Source: Actinomycetota bacterium (GTDB taxonomy: Bacteria; Actinomycetota; Actinomycetes; Mycobacteriales; JACQDL01). From it: DNA of 64,000 bases. Position 1 is the stretch's first letter; each line of letters starts with the position of its first letter. The notes below the pieces were generated by a model. It did not search any database. It worked only from the letters and a program-made list of their open reading frames with translations, and was not told where the DNA came from. Location of the stretch: assembly GCA_016201065.1 (NCBI GenBank), contig JACQDL010000059.1, positions 22,623 through 86,622 on the forward strand, read 5' to 3'. The position numbers and the translations under genes were made by a program. Positions 25,889 to 33,186 of the stretch are shown one piece after another.

Positions 25889-26172
25889 CAGCCCCGCCCC
25901 CGCCCCTGCACCTCGCGCAACGCCGGCCGGACGTCGACGAGGTAGACGACGGAGGCCACGATCGCCGCCAGTCGCTGCACCGACAGGAGCTGGAAGACCA
26001 GCATCACGATCAGCGCGATACCGTTGATCGCCAACCAGCCCGGCTTGGTCAGCTTGCCCGCAGCGGCGAACGCCGGGGTGGGGCGGATCGCGGCGTCCAC
26101 CATGGCCCAGCCAGCAAGCACCAGCGTGCCGTACCGGAGCGCGTTGACCACCATCACGCTGAGATAGTCCAC
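25885..26172 (-). CDS. DUF2516 family small membrane protein
   Basis: A 95-residue protein with two or three hydrophobic segments (SVMVVNALRYGTLVLAGWAM; WLAINGIALIVMLVFQLLS; AAIVASVVYLVDVRPALREV). It matches DUF2516 proteins such as Rv0476, next to the HbhA-like gene as there. GTG at 26172 was chosen because the longer frame upstream encodes unlike Pro/Arg-rich sequence; the ribosome site is weak. Coupled to AlaX. Function unknown. Confidence 0.8.
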   Translation of the reverse strand: MDYLSVMVVNALRYGTLVLAGWAMVDAAIRPTPAFAAAGKLTKPGWLAINGIALIVMLVFQLLSVQRLAAIVASVVYLVDVRPALREVQGRGRGW

Positions 26173-26224
26173 CAGGCCAGCGTACCTGGCGGACCGCCCG
26201 GGCCCGGCACCTTCGCGCCCGCCG

Positions 26225-26779
26225 TCAGCTCCCGGCCGGCTTGCTGCTGGTGGCCTTCCGGGTGGTGGGCCTGGCCGGTCGGGCCTTCCCCGCGCTGCTG
26301 GTGGTGGTGGCCTTCGCCGCGGCCGGCCGGGGCTCGTCGCCGGCTCGCTCGAAGCGGCTCGGCTGCGTGCCGACCACGGTTTTCGCGGCGGGTCCATCGC
26401 CTGACGTGACGAGCTTCTCGCCACGCGCGGCCAACCCGTCGTAGGCCTGCCTGGCCCGGTCGAGGTAACCCTCGACGGTGGACCTCAGCTCGCCCGGAGT
26501 CAGCGGACTGACCCTGGCGGGCGCCCGGCCGACCCGATGCCTGGCCTCCGCCAGCGTGCTGGCGACATCGGAGCGCAGCTCGGTGAGCACCGCCTGGGCC
26601 TTCCTGACCCGGGCGTCGACGACCGACCGTGCGTCGGCCGGCAGCTCCCGGAGCGCGGCAACCGCCCAATCCCCCGCGCCGACTACGGCGTACAGCGGCT
26701 TGCGTGCCTCTTCGAGTACGACCTTGCCCTGCTCGGCTGCGGTTCCGGCGAACGTGCGCGCGCGTGTGGTCGTGGACAT
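26225..26779 (-). CDS. heparin-binding hemagglutinin-like coiled-coil protein
   Basis: A 184-residue protein corresponding to hbhA (Rv0475). The first 130 residues are an Ala/Arg/Glu-rich helical region (GTAAEQGKVVLEEARKPLYA, RKAQAVLTELRSDVASTLAE) and the last 50 a Lys/Ala/Thr/Pro-rich tail (KATTTSSAGKARPARPTTRK), much shorter and less Lys-rich than the mycobacterial heparin-binding tail. In a non-pathogen it is more likely a membrane or envelope-associated structural protein than an adhesin. ATG at 26779 with GAGGGGA upstream. Confidence 0.8.
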   Translation of the reverse strand: MSTTTRARTFAGTAAEQGKVVLEEARKPLYAVVGAGDWAVAALRELPADARSVVDARVRKAQAVLTELRSDVASTLAEARHRVGRAPARVSPLTPGELRSTVEGYLDRARQAYDGLAARGEKLVTSGDGPAAKTVVGTQPSRFERAGDEPRPAAAKATTTSSAGKARPARPTTRKATSSKPAGS

Positions 26780-26800
26780 GGCAGTCCCCTCTTTCCCTCA

Positions 26801-27211
26801 TCACTGTCGTGGTGTCGATATTCCTGGCGTCGCCGCCCGCACCGGGGCCGGCTGATCAGTCGCTGGACGGGCCGCGTTCTCGGCGCAGAACGACTTGTAG
26901 ATCTCCAGCAGCACCTGCTTCTGTCGCTCCGTGAGGTAGGCCTCGCGGAGGACCGCGGCGACGACCTCCGAGTCGCCTGGCCGCTCCTCCAGAATGCCGG
27001 CCCGCACGTACAACGTCTCGGCAGAGATGCGCAGCGCCTTGGCGATCTGCTGCAGGATCTCGGCGCTCGGTTTGCGCAGCCCACGCTCGATCTGGGAGAG
27101 GTACGGGTTGCTGACTCCGGCCAGTCTGGCGAGCTGGCGAAGCGAGACCTGGGCCGTGTGACGCTGCTCGCGGATGAACTCCCCGAGCTCGGACACTCTC
27201 AGCGCCGGCAT
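26801..27211 (-). CDS. XRE-family transcriptional regulator
   Basis: A 136-residue protein with an N-terminal HTH_3 domain: FIREQRHTAQVSLRQLARLA, GVSNPYLSQIERGLRKPSAE and LQQIAKALRISAETLYVRAG. The C-terminal half is helical (EVVAAVLREAYLTERQKQVL) and ends in a flexible tail. ATG at 27211 with GGAGGA six bases upstream. It lies 22 bases before the HbhA-like gene, as Rv0474 does before hbhA, and is the likely regulator of that operon. Confidence 0.92.
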   Translation of the reverse strand: MPALRVSELGEFIREQRHTAQVSLRQLARLAGVSNPYLSQIERGLRKPSAEILQQIAKALRISAETLYVRAGILEERPGDSEVVAAVLREAYLTERQKQVLLEIYKSFCAENAARPATDQPAPVRAATPGISTPRQ

Positions 27212-27323
27212 TGCTCCTCCTCGCGCTCCCAGGGCTCCGCGGCGTGCTCCCGGGCGCCACGATACCCGGAGGCGCTAGCTTTTGCTAGCAGAGAGCAAGC
27301 GGTACGTTCGCCCGGACCGCGGG

Positions 27324-28490
27324 TCACCGCGCCGCGGCGCCGACCGGTTGGTAGGCGCACGCCGGGTCCTCGCCGAGCGGGTCCCCGCTCGTCGCGTAGG
27401 CACGGGCCCGCGAGCCGCCGCACGCGTCGGCGAACTCGCACCGGCCACACCGGCCGGTGAAGCTCGCGGCCCGGATGTCGACCAGCCGCCGATCGGTGCG
27501 GTAGATGTCGGCCAGCCCCCGGTCCCGCACGTTGCCCAGGCCGAGTGGCAGGAAGCCGGCCGGGTACACCTCGCCGTCGTGCGCCACGAACACGATCCCC
27601 TTCCCGTCCCGGGTCGCCGCGGTGTGCGCGCTCGGCCGGCCGGACGGCGGGCCGAGCAGGGCGGACAGCCGGCCGGTCAGCTCCCGGTACAGCCACCCGC
27701 CGGGCGCCGGTCCGCCCGCCCGGCGCTCGGCGACGACCCGGCGGAAGAACGGCGCCTCGACGGTGCGCACGATGAAGCCGTGGTGCGCGGCGTCATAGAG
27801 GAAGTGGCAGACCTCCTCGTGCTCGCCCGGTGTCAACGAGCCGGTGGCGACCCCCCGGCCGACGTGGACCAGGAAGAACACCTCCCACATCTGCACGCCG
27901 GTCTCCGCCACCAGCGCGGCGATCTCCGGCAGCTCCTCGACGTTGGCCCGCATCACGGTGGTGTTCACCTGGACCGTCAGGCCGGCGCGCACCAGGTCAC
28001 GGATCGCGGTGACGGTGGCCGGAAAGTGCCCGGCGATGCCGCGCACCCCCTCATGGGTCGCCGGCGTCGCCCCATCCAGGCTGATCGAGACGGCCTTCAC
28101 CCCGGCGCTGACCATCCGCTGGATCGCCGCATCGGTCAGCGCCGGCGTGACCGACGGCGACAGGCATGTCGGGATGCCGAGGGACACCGCGCGGTCCACC
28201 AGGTCGAAGATGTCCGGCCGCAGCAGGCAGTCACCTCCGGTCAGCACCAGGATCGGGTACGGCCGGCCGAACCGGGCGACCTGATCGATGAGCGCCAACC
28301 CCTCCGCCCTGGTCAGCTCACCCGGCAGCGCGTGCGGGGTGGCGCTGGCCCGGCAGTGCCGGCAGGCGAGCTGGCAGGAGCGGGTCGTCTCCCAGAACAC
28401 GAGCATCGGTCGCCGCGCGAAGTCCACGCCACCGGAACGGTGCCGCACCGCGTCAGTGATCGGTTCGGCGGACGCCCGCGCGATGTCCAC
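27324..28490 (-). CDS. radical SAM/SPASM protein (TIGR04053-like)
   Basis: A protein of about 388 residues. TTRSCQLACRHCRASATP has the CxxxCxxC cluster motif; ILVLTGGDCLLRPDIF the GGE-like loop (GGD here); ISLDGATPATHEGVRG follows. The C-terminal SPASM region has FTGRCGRCEFADACGGSRAR and a final CAYQP, giving a second cluster. The architecture recalls the TIGR04053 group and heme/peptide-maturing radical SAM proteins. GTG at 28490 has GGAGGAG ten bases upstream; an ATG at 28535 or a start at 28550 is also open. No precursor peptide is recognisable beside it. Confidence 0.85.
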   Translation of the reverse strand: MDIARASAEPITDAVRHRSGGVDFARRPMLVFWETTRSCQLACRHCRASATPHALPGELTRAEGLALIDQVARFGRPYPILVLTGGDCLLRPDIFDLVDRAVSLGIPTCLSPSVTPALTDAAIQRMVSAGVKAVSISLDGATPATHEGVRGIAGHFPATVTAIRDLVRAGLTVQVNTTVMRANVEELPEIAALVAETGVQMWEVFFLVHVGRGVATGSLTPGEHEEVCHFLYDAAHHGFIVRTVEAPFFRRVVAERRAGGPAPGGWLYRELTGRLSALLGPPSGRPSAHTAATRDGKGIVFVAHDGEVYPAGFLPLGLGNVRDRGLADIYRTDRRLVDIRAASFTGRCGRCEFADACGGSRARAYATSGDPLGEDPACAYQPVGAAAR

Positions 28491-28643
28491 GGTGACCCGT
28501 CTCCTCCCCGGCCGCCCCGGTCGGGCGCCCGCACCCATCGTGCTCGGCACGACGGCACCGGGCGTAGGGGCGAACGTCCCGGGGCCCGGCCACCGGGCGC
28601 CCGAACTCGCCGGTCACGGGCTCCTCGGTCACGGGCTCCTCGG

Positions 28644-29612
28644 TCACGGGAGTGAGCGCAGGACGGCACCGATCCGGACCGATCCGACCGGTCGGCCGCC
28701 GCCGAGCACCGGCGCCTCGGCGAACTCCGCCACCGCGCCGGCCGGAACGCCGAGCAGCCGGAGCGCCGCCGCCACCAGCGGTGGGCCGGCCCGGCTCGCA
28801 CCGTCATCAACCTTCAGCGCGAACGCCGACCCGTCCGGCAGCGCGCCCGCGTGGACCCCCTCCGCGCCGTCCTTGAGGAGCAGGCCGGGCACGGCGCGCA
28901 TCAGCACGGTGGTCTCGCGCCCGGTCCCACCGACCAGCTCGGGGTGGGCCCGCATCGCATCCGCGACCCGCCGCGGCGGCGTACCCGGTCCGGCGGTCAC
29001 CAGCCGGGCGAACGCGCGGGCCAACCCGATCAGGCTGTACCCGAACACCGGCGCGCCGCAGCCGTCCACGCCGACCGCGGCCACCAGCTCGCCGGTCAGC
29101 TCCTCGGTCGCCACGCGCAGGGCCCGCTGCAGCGGATGGCCCGGGTCGGTGTACCCGGTCACCGGCCAACCGTTGGCCAGGCAGGTCAACAGCATCCCGG
29201 TGTGCTTGCCGGAACAGCTCATGATCACCCGCGCCGGAGTACCGCCGTCGGCGAGCAGCGCGTCCCGGGTCGGCTCGTGCAGCGGCAAGGCGGCCGGGCA
29301 GGCCAGGAACTGCTCGTCCAGACCGCGCGCGGCGAGCAGGGCACGGACCCGGTCCACGTGGATCGGTTCCCCGGAGTGGCTGGCCGCCACCAGTGCGAGG
29401 TCCGCCCCGGCGAGGTCGAGCCCCGCGCGCACCATGCCGACGGCCTGTATCGGCTTGTTCGCCGAGCGGGTGAAGCACGGCTCCTCGGGCACCCCGAGCG
29501 CGAGCCGGGTGCCGCCGTCCGGGTCGAGCAGCACCATCGAACCGCGGTGCACGCTCTCCACGACACCGGAACGCACGACGTCGACCAGCTCGACGCCGCG
29601 CGGCGCCCTCAC
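28644..29612 (-). CDS. asparaginase (Asparaginase_II family)
   Basis: A 322-residue protein of PF06089. Conserved stretches are HRGSMVLLDPDGG, PCFTRSANKPIQAVGMVRAG, LVAASHSGEPIHVDRV, IMSCSGKHTGMLLTC, GVDGCGAPVFGYSL and ETTVLMRAVPGLLLKDGAEG. It hydrolyses asparagine to aspartate and ammonia. GTG at 29612 overlaps the BKACE gene's stop by 4 bases; the longer open frame upstream is antisense-type shadow and was rejected. Tight coupling to a beta-keto acid cleavage enzyme suggests one catabolic pathway. Confidence 0.92.
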   Translation of the reverse strand: MRAPRGVELVDVVRSGVVESVHRGSMVLLDPDGGTRLALGVPEEPCFTRSANKPIQAVGMVRAGLDLAGADLALVAASHSGEPIHVDRVRALLAARGLDEQFLACPAALPLHEPTRDALLADGGTPARVIMSCSGKHTGMLLTCLANGWPVTGYTDPGHPLQRALRVATEELTGELVAAVGVDGCGAPVFGYSLIGLARAFARLVTAGPGTPPRRVADAMRAHPELVGGTGRETTVLMRAVPGLLLKDGAEGVHAGALPDGSAFALKVDDGASRAGPPLVAAALRLLGVPAGAVAEFAEAPVLGGGRPVGSVRIGAVLRSLP

Positions 29613-30490
29613 CGGCCGCGCCGATCGAGCACACCGAGCAACGCCCGCGCGTCCGCAACCGGCATCGGCGGCCGCTGCGCGATCCGGGCCAACCCGGCCG
29701 CGCGGGCGACGAGCTGGGCGTTGTCCCGCACCGGCTCCCCGGCCGCGTAGCTGAGGGTGTCCTCCATGCCGACCCGCAGGTGCCCCCCGGCCGACAGCGC
29801 GGCGAGCGCCACCGGCAGGGTGCTGCGCCCCACCCCGGTCGCGGAGAAGGTCGCGCCGGGCGGCAGCGACTGCTGCGCGGCGACCAGGGCGTGGGTGGTG
29901 CCGGGCATCCCGCCCGGCACGCCCATGACCAGATCGCAGTGCACGTGACCGCCGTACGGCAGGCCGTGCTTGTCCAGCAACCGGGCCAGGCTGGTGAGCT
30001 GCCCCAGGTCGAAGATCTCGTACTCCGGCACGATCTGCCGATCCCGGAGCTGGGTGTGCAGCTCGACGATGAAGTCCCACCGGTTGGTGAAGACGTCCCG
30101 GCCGAAGTTCACCGTGCCCATCGAGCAGCTCGCGCCGTCCGGGTTGGACTCCAGCACCCGCAGCCGGTCCGCCTCGCTGTCGCTGACCGACCCGCCGGAG
30201 GAGACCTGCACGATCAGGTCGGTCCGCTCGCGCAGCGCGGCCACCGTGTCGGTGAGCCGGCCGACGTCGAGGGTCGGCCTCGCCTCGCCGTCCCGGATGT
30301 GCACGTGGATGATCGACGCGCCGAGCTGCGCGCAGTCGATCCCCGTGCGTACCAGCTCATCCAGGGTCACCGGCAGCGCGGGCACGTCGGACTTCGCGCT
30401 CTCCGCACCGGTGGGTGCGACCGTGATGATGGTCGCGGCACCGGCCGGGATGACCGGACCGGTGGCGGCCGCGACGGGCATGGGTGTCAT
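29609..30490 (-). CDS. 3-keto-5-aminohexanoate cleavage enzyme family (BKACE)
   Basis: A 293-residue TIM-barrel zinc enzyme (PF05853). ASIIHVHIRDGEARPTLD gives the two His ligands and YGGHVHCDLVMGVPGG another conserved region; SMGTVNFGRD and HLRVGMEDTLSYAAGEPV also fit. Members condense acetyl-CoA with a beta-keto acid and release acetoacetate plus a new CoA thioester; substrate varies widely. ATG at 30490 or 30481; neither has a strong ribosome site. Followed immediately by asparaginase. Confidence 0.9.
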   Translation of the reverse strand: MTPMPVAAATGPVIPAGAATIITVAPTGAESAKSDVPALPVTLDELVRTGIDCAQLGASIIHVHIRDGEARPTLDVGRLTDTVAALRERTDLIVQVSSGGSVSDSEADRLRVLESNPDGASCSMGTVNFGRDVFTNRWDFIVELHTQLRDRQIVPEYEIFDLGQLTSLARLLDKHGLPYGGHVHCDLVMGVPGGMPGTTHALVAAQQSLPPGATFSATGVGRSTLPVALAALSAGGHLRVGMEDTLSYAAGEPVRDNAQLVARAAGLARIAQRPPMPVADARALLGVLDRRGR

Positions 30491-30491
30491 G

Positions 30492-30539
30492 GTCGCATGC
30501 TGTCAGAGTCGCGTGCTGTCAGAGTCGCATGGTGTCAGA
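30492..30539. repeat. three tandem copies of a 16-base sequence
   Basis: GTCGCATGCTGTCAGA (30492-30507), GTCGCGTGCTGTCAGA (30508-30523) and GTCGCATGGTGTCAGA (30524-30539) stand head to tail with one or two changes. The third copy contains the C-terminal codons and stop of the YgfZ gene; the first abuts the BKACE start. It is a local slippage-type triplication or a binding-site array. Confidence 0.9.
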
Positions 30540-31616
30540 CCTGGCGCGGGGCACGTCGGTGAGATCGCTGGACGGGTCGACCACGGCGGCGAACCCGCCT
30601 ACGGTCAGCGGGTCCTGCGCGGACACCGATCGCTTCAGCAGTGCCAGCGCGAGCTGACCGAGCTCGTGGTGCCGCACCGCCGTGCCGACCCGACCGACGG
30701 TGCGCCCACCGGACTCCACCGGGTCGCCGGTCGCCGGCAGCTCCTCCGACTCGCCGGACAGGTGCAGCAGCACGAGCCGCCGCGGCGGCCGGCCGAGGTT
30801 GTGCACCCGGGCCACCGTCTCCTGGCCCCGGTAACACCCCTTGTCGAGGTGCACGGCCACCCCGATCCAGCCGACCTCGTGTGGGAGGGTCCGGTGGTCG
30901 GTGTCCACCCCGAGCCGGGGTCGCCGGGCAGCCACCCGGAGCGCGTCGTAGGCCCACAGCCCGGCCGGTACGGCGCCGGCATGGGTGAGCCGCTCGGCCG
31001 CCTCGCGCAGCAGGTCCCTCGGCACCACCAGGTCGACGATCGGGATCGGTTCACCGTCCGGCTGCTCGAACGCCGGCATCCGGCGGGCCCAGCCGCCACC
31101 GGCCAGGCTGACCACCTCGGATGGTTCCGCCGGTGGCGGCACCCCAGCCCGGGCCAGCACCTCGTCCGCGGTCGGGCCGAGCACCGAGAGAACTGCCCAC
31201 TCGGCGGTGACATCGGCCGGGTCGACCCGGAGCAGGAACCGCATCGACTGCAGGTAGGCCAACAGCGCCGCGGTGCTGCCCGGCTCCAGGTCGAGCCAGG
31301 TCACCCCGCCGAGCTCGGCAAGCACGGCATGGTGCTCGACGTGGCCGTGCGGGGAGAGCACCAGCGCCTCGGTGCCGGTGCCCTCGCGCAGCTCGCGCAG
31401 GTGCTGGCTGGTGATGTCGTGCAGCCAGGACAGCCGGTCGGCGCCGGAAACCTCGACGACGCCCCGATGGCTGCGGTCCACCCAGCCGGCTCCGGAGACG
31501 ATCAGGCGCTGCTCCCGGAGCGGGTCTCCGTAGTGCATGGCCACCGCGGCGTCCCGGCCGGCACCGGGGACCGCGCCAGCCCGGTCGAGCAGCGGGGAGC
31601 TCAGGTCTGTTGACAT
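30519..31616 (-). CDS. folate-binding YgfZ/GcvT-like protein
   Basis: A 365-residue protein of the YgfZ/Iba57 family, which uses tetrahydrofolate to support Fe-S cluster assembly and repair. The signature KGCYRGQETVARVHNLG is complete (conserved Cys), and VVEVSGADRLSWLHDITSQH marks the N-terminal GcvT-like domain. ATG at 31616 overlaps the Fur-type gene by 16 bases. It is unlike GcvT because of length and the Cys signature. Confidence 0.93.
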   Translation of the reverse strand: MSTDLSSPLLDRAGAVPGAGRDAAVAMHYGDPLREQRLIVSGAGWVDRSHRGVVEVSGADRLSWLHDITSQHLRELREGTGTEALVLSPHGHVEHHAVLAELGGVTWLDLEPGSTAALLAYLQSMRFLLRVDPADVTAEWAVLSVLGPTADEVLARAGVPPPAEPSEVVSLAGGGWARRMPAFEQPDGEPIPIVDLVVPRDLLREAAERLTHAGAVPAGLWAYDALRVAARRPRLGVDTDHRTLPHEVGWIGVAVHLDKGCYRGQETVARVHNLGRPPRRLVLLHLSGESEELPATGDPVESGGRTVGRVGTAVRHHELGQLALALLKRSVSAQDPLTVGGFAAVVDPSSDLTDVPRARSDTMRL

Positions 31617-32017
31617 CGCGCACACGTCCCGAAGATGGTGAGGTGGCCGACGTCCACCGCGAAGCCCCGCTCCAGGGCAAGCCGGCGGACGACGTCATGG
31701 ACCAGCTCGACGGGCGCCTCGCCAACCTCGGCGCAGTTGCGGCACACCACGTGGACGTGCTCGTCCTCGGCGGGGTGGTATGTCGGGGCGCCGTGGTCGA
31801 GGTGGGTATGCCGGACCAGGGCGAGCTGCTCCAGCAGTTCCAGGGTGCGGTAGACGGTGGTGATGTTGACCCCTGGCGCGGTGCGCCGTACCTCCTGCGC
31901 GATCACGTCCGGGGTCGCATGCTCCAGCCGGCGCACCGCGTCCAGCACCAGCTGGCGCTGCGGGGTCAACCGGTACCCACGGGCCCGGAGCGCACGATGG
32001 AGCTCAGCACGGGCCAT
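31601..32017 (-). CDS. Fur-family transcriptional repressor (probably Zur-like)
   Basis: A 138-residue Fur-family protein. GYRLTPQRQLVLDAVRRL and NITTVYRTLELLEQLALV form the winged helix; HTHLDHGAPTYHPAEDEHVH and VHVVCRNCAEVGE carry metal ligands, and the end has FGTCARCQQT, so both CxxC pairs of the structural zinc site are present. The C-terminal CxxC favours a Zur/FurB-like sensor, but the metal cannot be fixed by sequence alone. It is cotranscribed with ygfZ by overlap. Confidence 0.9.
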   Translation of the reverse strand: MARAELHRALRARGYRLTPQRQLVLDAVRRLEHATPDVIAQEVRRTAPGVNITTVYRTLELLEQLALVRHTHLDHGAPTYHPAEDEHVHVVCRNCAEVGEAPVELVHDVVRRLALERGFAVDVGHLTIFGTCARCQQT

Positions 32018-32053
32018 GCGTCCGATGATAGGTGGTCGCTAGGCTCAGCAACC

Positions 32054-32905
32054 GTGGCGGATCGTGTGGTCGGGGTGCTGGGCGGCGGGCTGGTCGATCC
32101 CACGGCACCGCTGGTGCGGGCCGATGATCTCGGCGTGCTCCGTGGTGACGGCTGTTTCGAGTCGATGCTCGTCATCGACGGGGACATTGTGGCGTTACCG
32201 GCCCATCTCGCCCGGTTGGCCCGCTCGGCCGCCAGCCTAGAGCTCCCCGCGCCCGACCAGTCCGCCTGGCGGGAGCTCGCCAGGCGGGTCACCACGGCGT
32301 GGGGCCGGGACGGGGAGGCGGTGCTCCGCCTGATCCTCACCCGAGGTCCGGAGGGCGGCCCGACCGAGGGCGGCCCGACCGGGTTCGCCATCGTCGGCCC
32401 GCTGCCGCCGGACACGCTGCGGCAACGGGAGCACGGCGTGCACGTACTGGCCCTGTCCCGGGGGCTGCCGTCCGGCCTCGCCGGCTCGGCACCGTGGCTA
32501 CTGGCCGGCGTCAAGACGCTCTCCTACGCGGTGAACATGGCGGCACTCCGGCACGCCCGATCCTGTGGCGCCGACGATGTGATCATGACCAGCGCCGAGG
32601 GACGGGTGCTGGAGGGGCCGACCTCGACCGTGCTGTGGGCGGTCGGGGACACCCTGCACACGATCCCGTCCGCCGAGCCGATCCTTGCCGGCACGACCAT
32701 CGACGAGCTGTTCGGGGCCGCGCCCGGACTCGGGCTGCGGACCGCCCTGACCACCGCCACCGTCCCCGACCTGCTGGCGGCTGACGGGGCGTGGCTGATC
32801 TCCAGCATCCGCCGGGTTGCCGCCGTACGGAGCCTCGACGGCCGGCCGCTGCCGGACTGCCCGCTCGACGAGACGATCAGGGGCGTGCTCCTCAGAGGTA
32901 CCTGA
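32054..32905 (+). CDS. class IV aminotransferase, probable aminodeoxychorismate lyase
   Basis: A 283-residue fold-type IV PLP enzyme. LRGDGCFESMLVIDG is the N-terminal signature, LLAGVKTLSYAVNMAALRHA carries the PLP Lys, and ADDVIMTSAEGRVLEGPTST the conserved Glu and phosphate-binding Thr/Ser. It likely releases pyruvate from aminodeoxychorismate to form p-aminobenzoate for folate; branched-chain or D-amino acid transaminase activity is an alternative. GTG at 32054 lies 36 bases from the divergent Fur gene. Equivalent to Rv0812, and its folate role fits with neighbouring ygfZ. Confidence 0.85.
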   Translation: MADRVVGVLGGGLVDPTAPLVRADDLGVLRGDGCFESMLVIDGDIVALPAHLARLARSAASLELPAPDQSAWRELARRVTTAWGRDGEAVLRLILTRGPEGGPTEGGPTGFAIVGPLPPDTLRQREHGVHVLALSRGLPSGLAGSAPWLLAGVKTLSYAVNMAALRHARSCGADDVIMTSAEGRVLEGPTSTVLWAVGDTLHTIPSAEPILAGTTIDELFGAAPGLGLRTALTTATVPDLLAADGAWLISSIRRVAAVRSLDGRPLPDCPLDETIRGVLLRGT

Positions 32906-32920
32906 ACGCCAGAATTTTCG

Positions 32921-32949
32921 TTGCCCGGACCGCGGGAGATCGCTACCGT
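32921..32949 (+). promoter_or_regulatory. possible promoter in the gap downstream of the class IV aminotransferase
   Basis: TTGCCC at 32921-32926 and TACCGT at 32944-32949 are separated by 17 bases, a fair match to an actinobacterial vegetative promoter. Transcription from here would start about 20 bases before the long ribosome-site-like sequence at 32962-32977. It lies just past the end of the aminotransferase gene, in a gap between convergent genes. Confidence 0.45.
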
Positions 32950-32981
32950 GCGCGGTACACGAGAAGGGAGGTGGTCCGGCG

Positions 32982-33020
32982 TTGAATAGTTACTGGACTC
33001 GTGAGGTGGCTGTCCGCTAG
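32982..33020 (+). CDS. possible 12-residue leader-like peptide with extreme Shine-Dalgarno match
   Basis: TTG at 32982 opens a 12-residue frame (MNSYWTREVAVR) ending at TAG 33018-33020. It is preceded, after a 7-base spacer, by AGAAGGGAGGTGGTCC (32962-32977 region), which pairs with the 3' end of 16S rRNA along about 16 bases with only two G-U wobbles in place of A-U pairs. A plausible promoter lies 30-60 bases upstream. No recognisable gene follows on the same strand; instead nested inverted repeats occupy 33078-33147. It may be a leader peptide, a ribosome-binding decoy RNA, or a coincidence. Translation is unproven. Confidence 0.4.
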   Translation: MNSYWTREVAVR

Positions 33021-33077
33021 CTGCTTTCGTCCTCGACTCGTCGCCCGGACGGCGGCGCGAATCCCAGACAGTCACCG

Positions 33078-33147
33078 GACCCCCAGGTGCCGACCAGTCC
33101 AGTCGGCCCACGCGGCGCGCAGCGCCAGGTGGAACAGCCTGGGGGTC
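33078..33147. other. nested inverted repeats in convergent intergenic region
   Basis: GACCCCCAGG (33078-33087) and CCTGGGGGTC (33138-33147) are perfect 10-base inverted repeats. Inside them are CCGAC/GTCGG (33090-33094 with 33102-33106, 7-base loop) and GGCGC/GCGCC (33114-33118 with 33122-33126, 3-base loop). Together they can fold into a three-way structure on either strand. It could be a bidirectional terminator for the converging transcripts or part of a structured RNA with the leader-like frame upstream. No T-loop or CCA is present, so it is not a tRNA. Confidence 0.55.
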
Positions 33148-33186
33148 TTCCACGTCCGGCGCCGGCCGCAACCGTGGCCCGCGGAA

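Noticed and set aside
26225..26779. True heparin-binding adhesin
   Set aside because: The Lys/Ala-rich tail is short and diluted by Thr, Ser and Pro; adhesion cannot be inferred.
27324..28490. Mycofactocin or PQQ maturase
   Set aside because: No MftA/PqqA-like peptide or other cluster genes adjacent, and sequence fits the TIGR04053-like group better.
33078..33147. tRNA-like fold
   Set aside because: The 5-bp/7-base stem-loop resembles an anticodon arm, but the outer stem is ten pairs and there is no T-arm consensus or D-arm.
33072..33171. Minus-strand frame ending in RAAWADWTGRHLGVR with coding-like third positions
   Set aside because: No start codon with a ribosome site is in frame close by, and the sequence overlaps the inverted repeats; kept only as a possible gene remnant.
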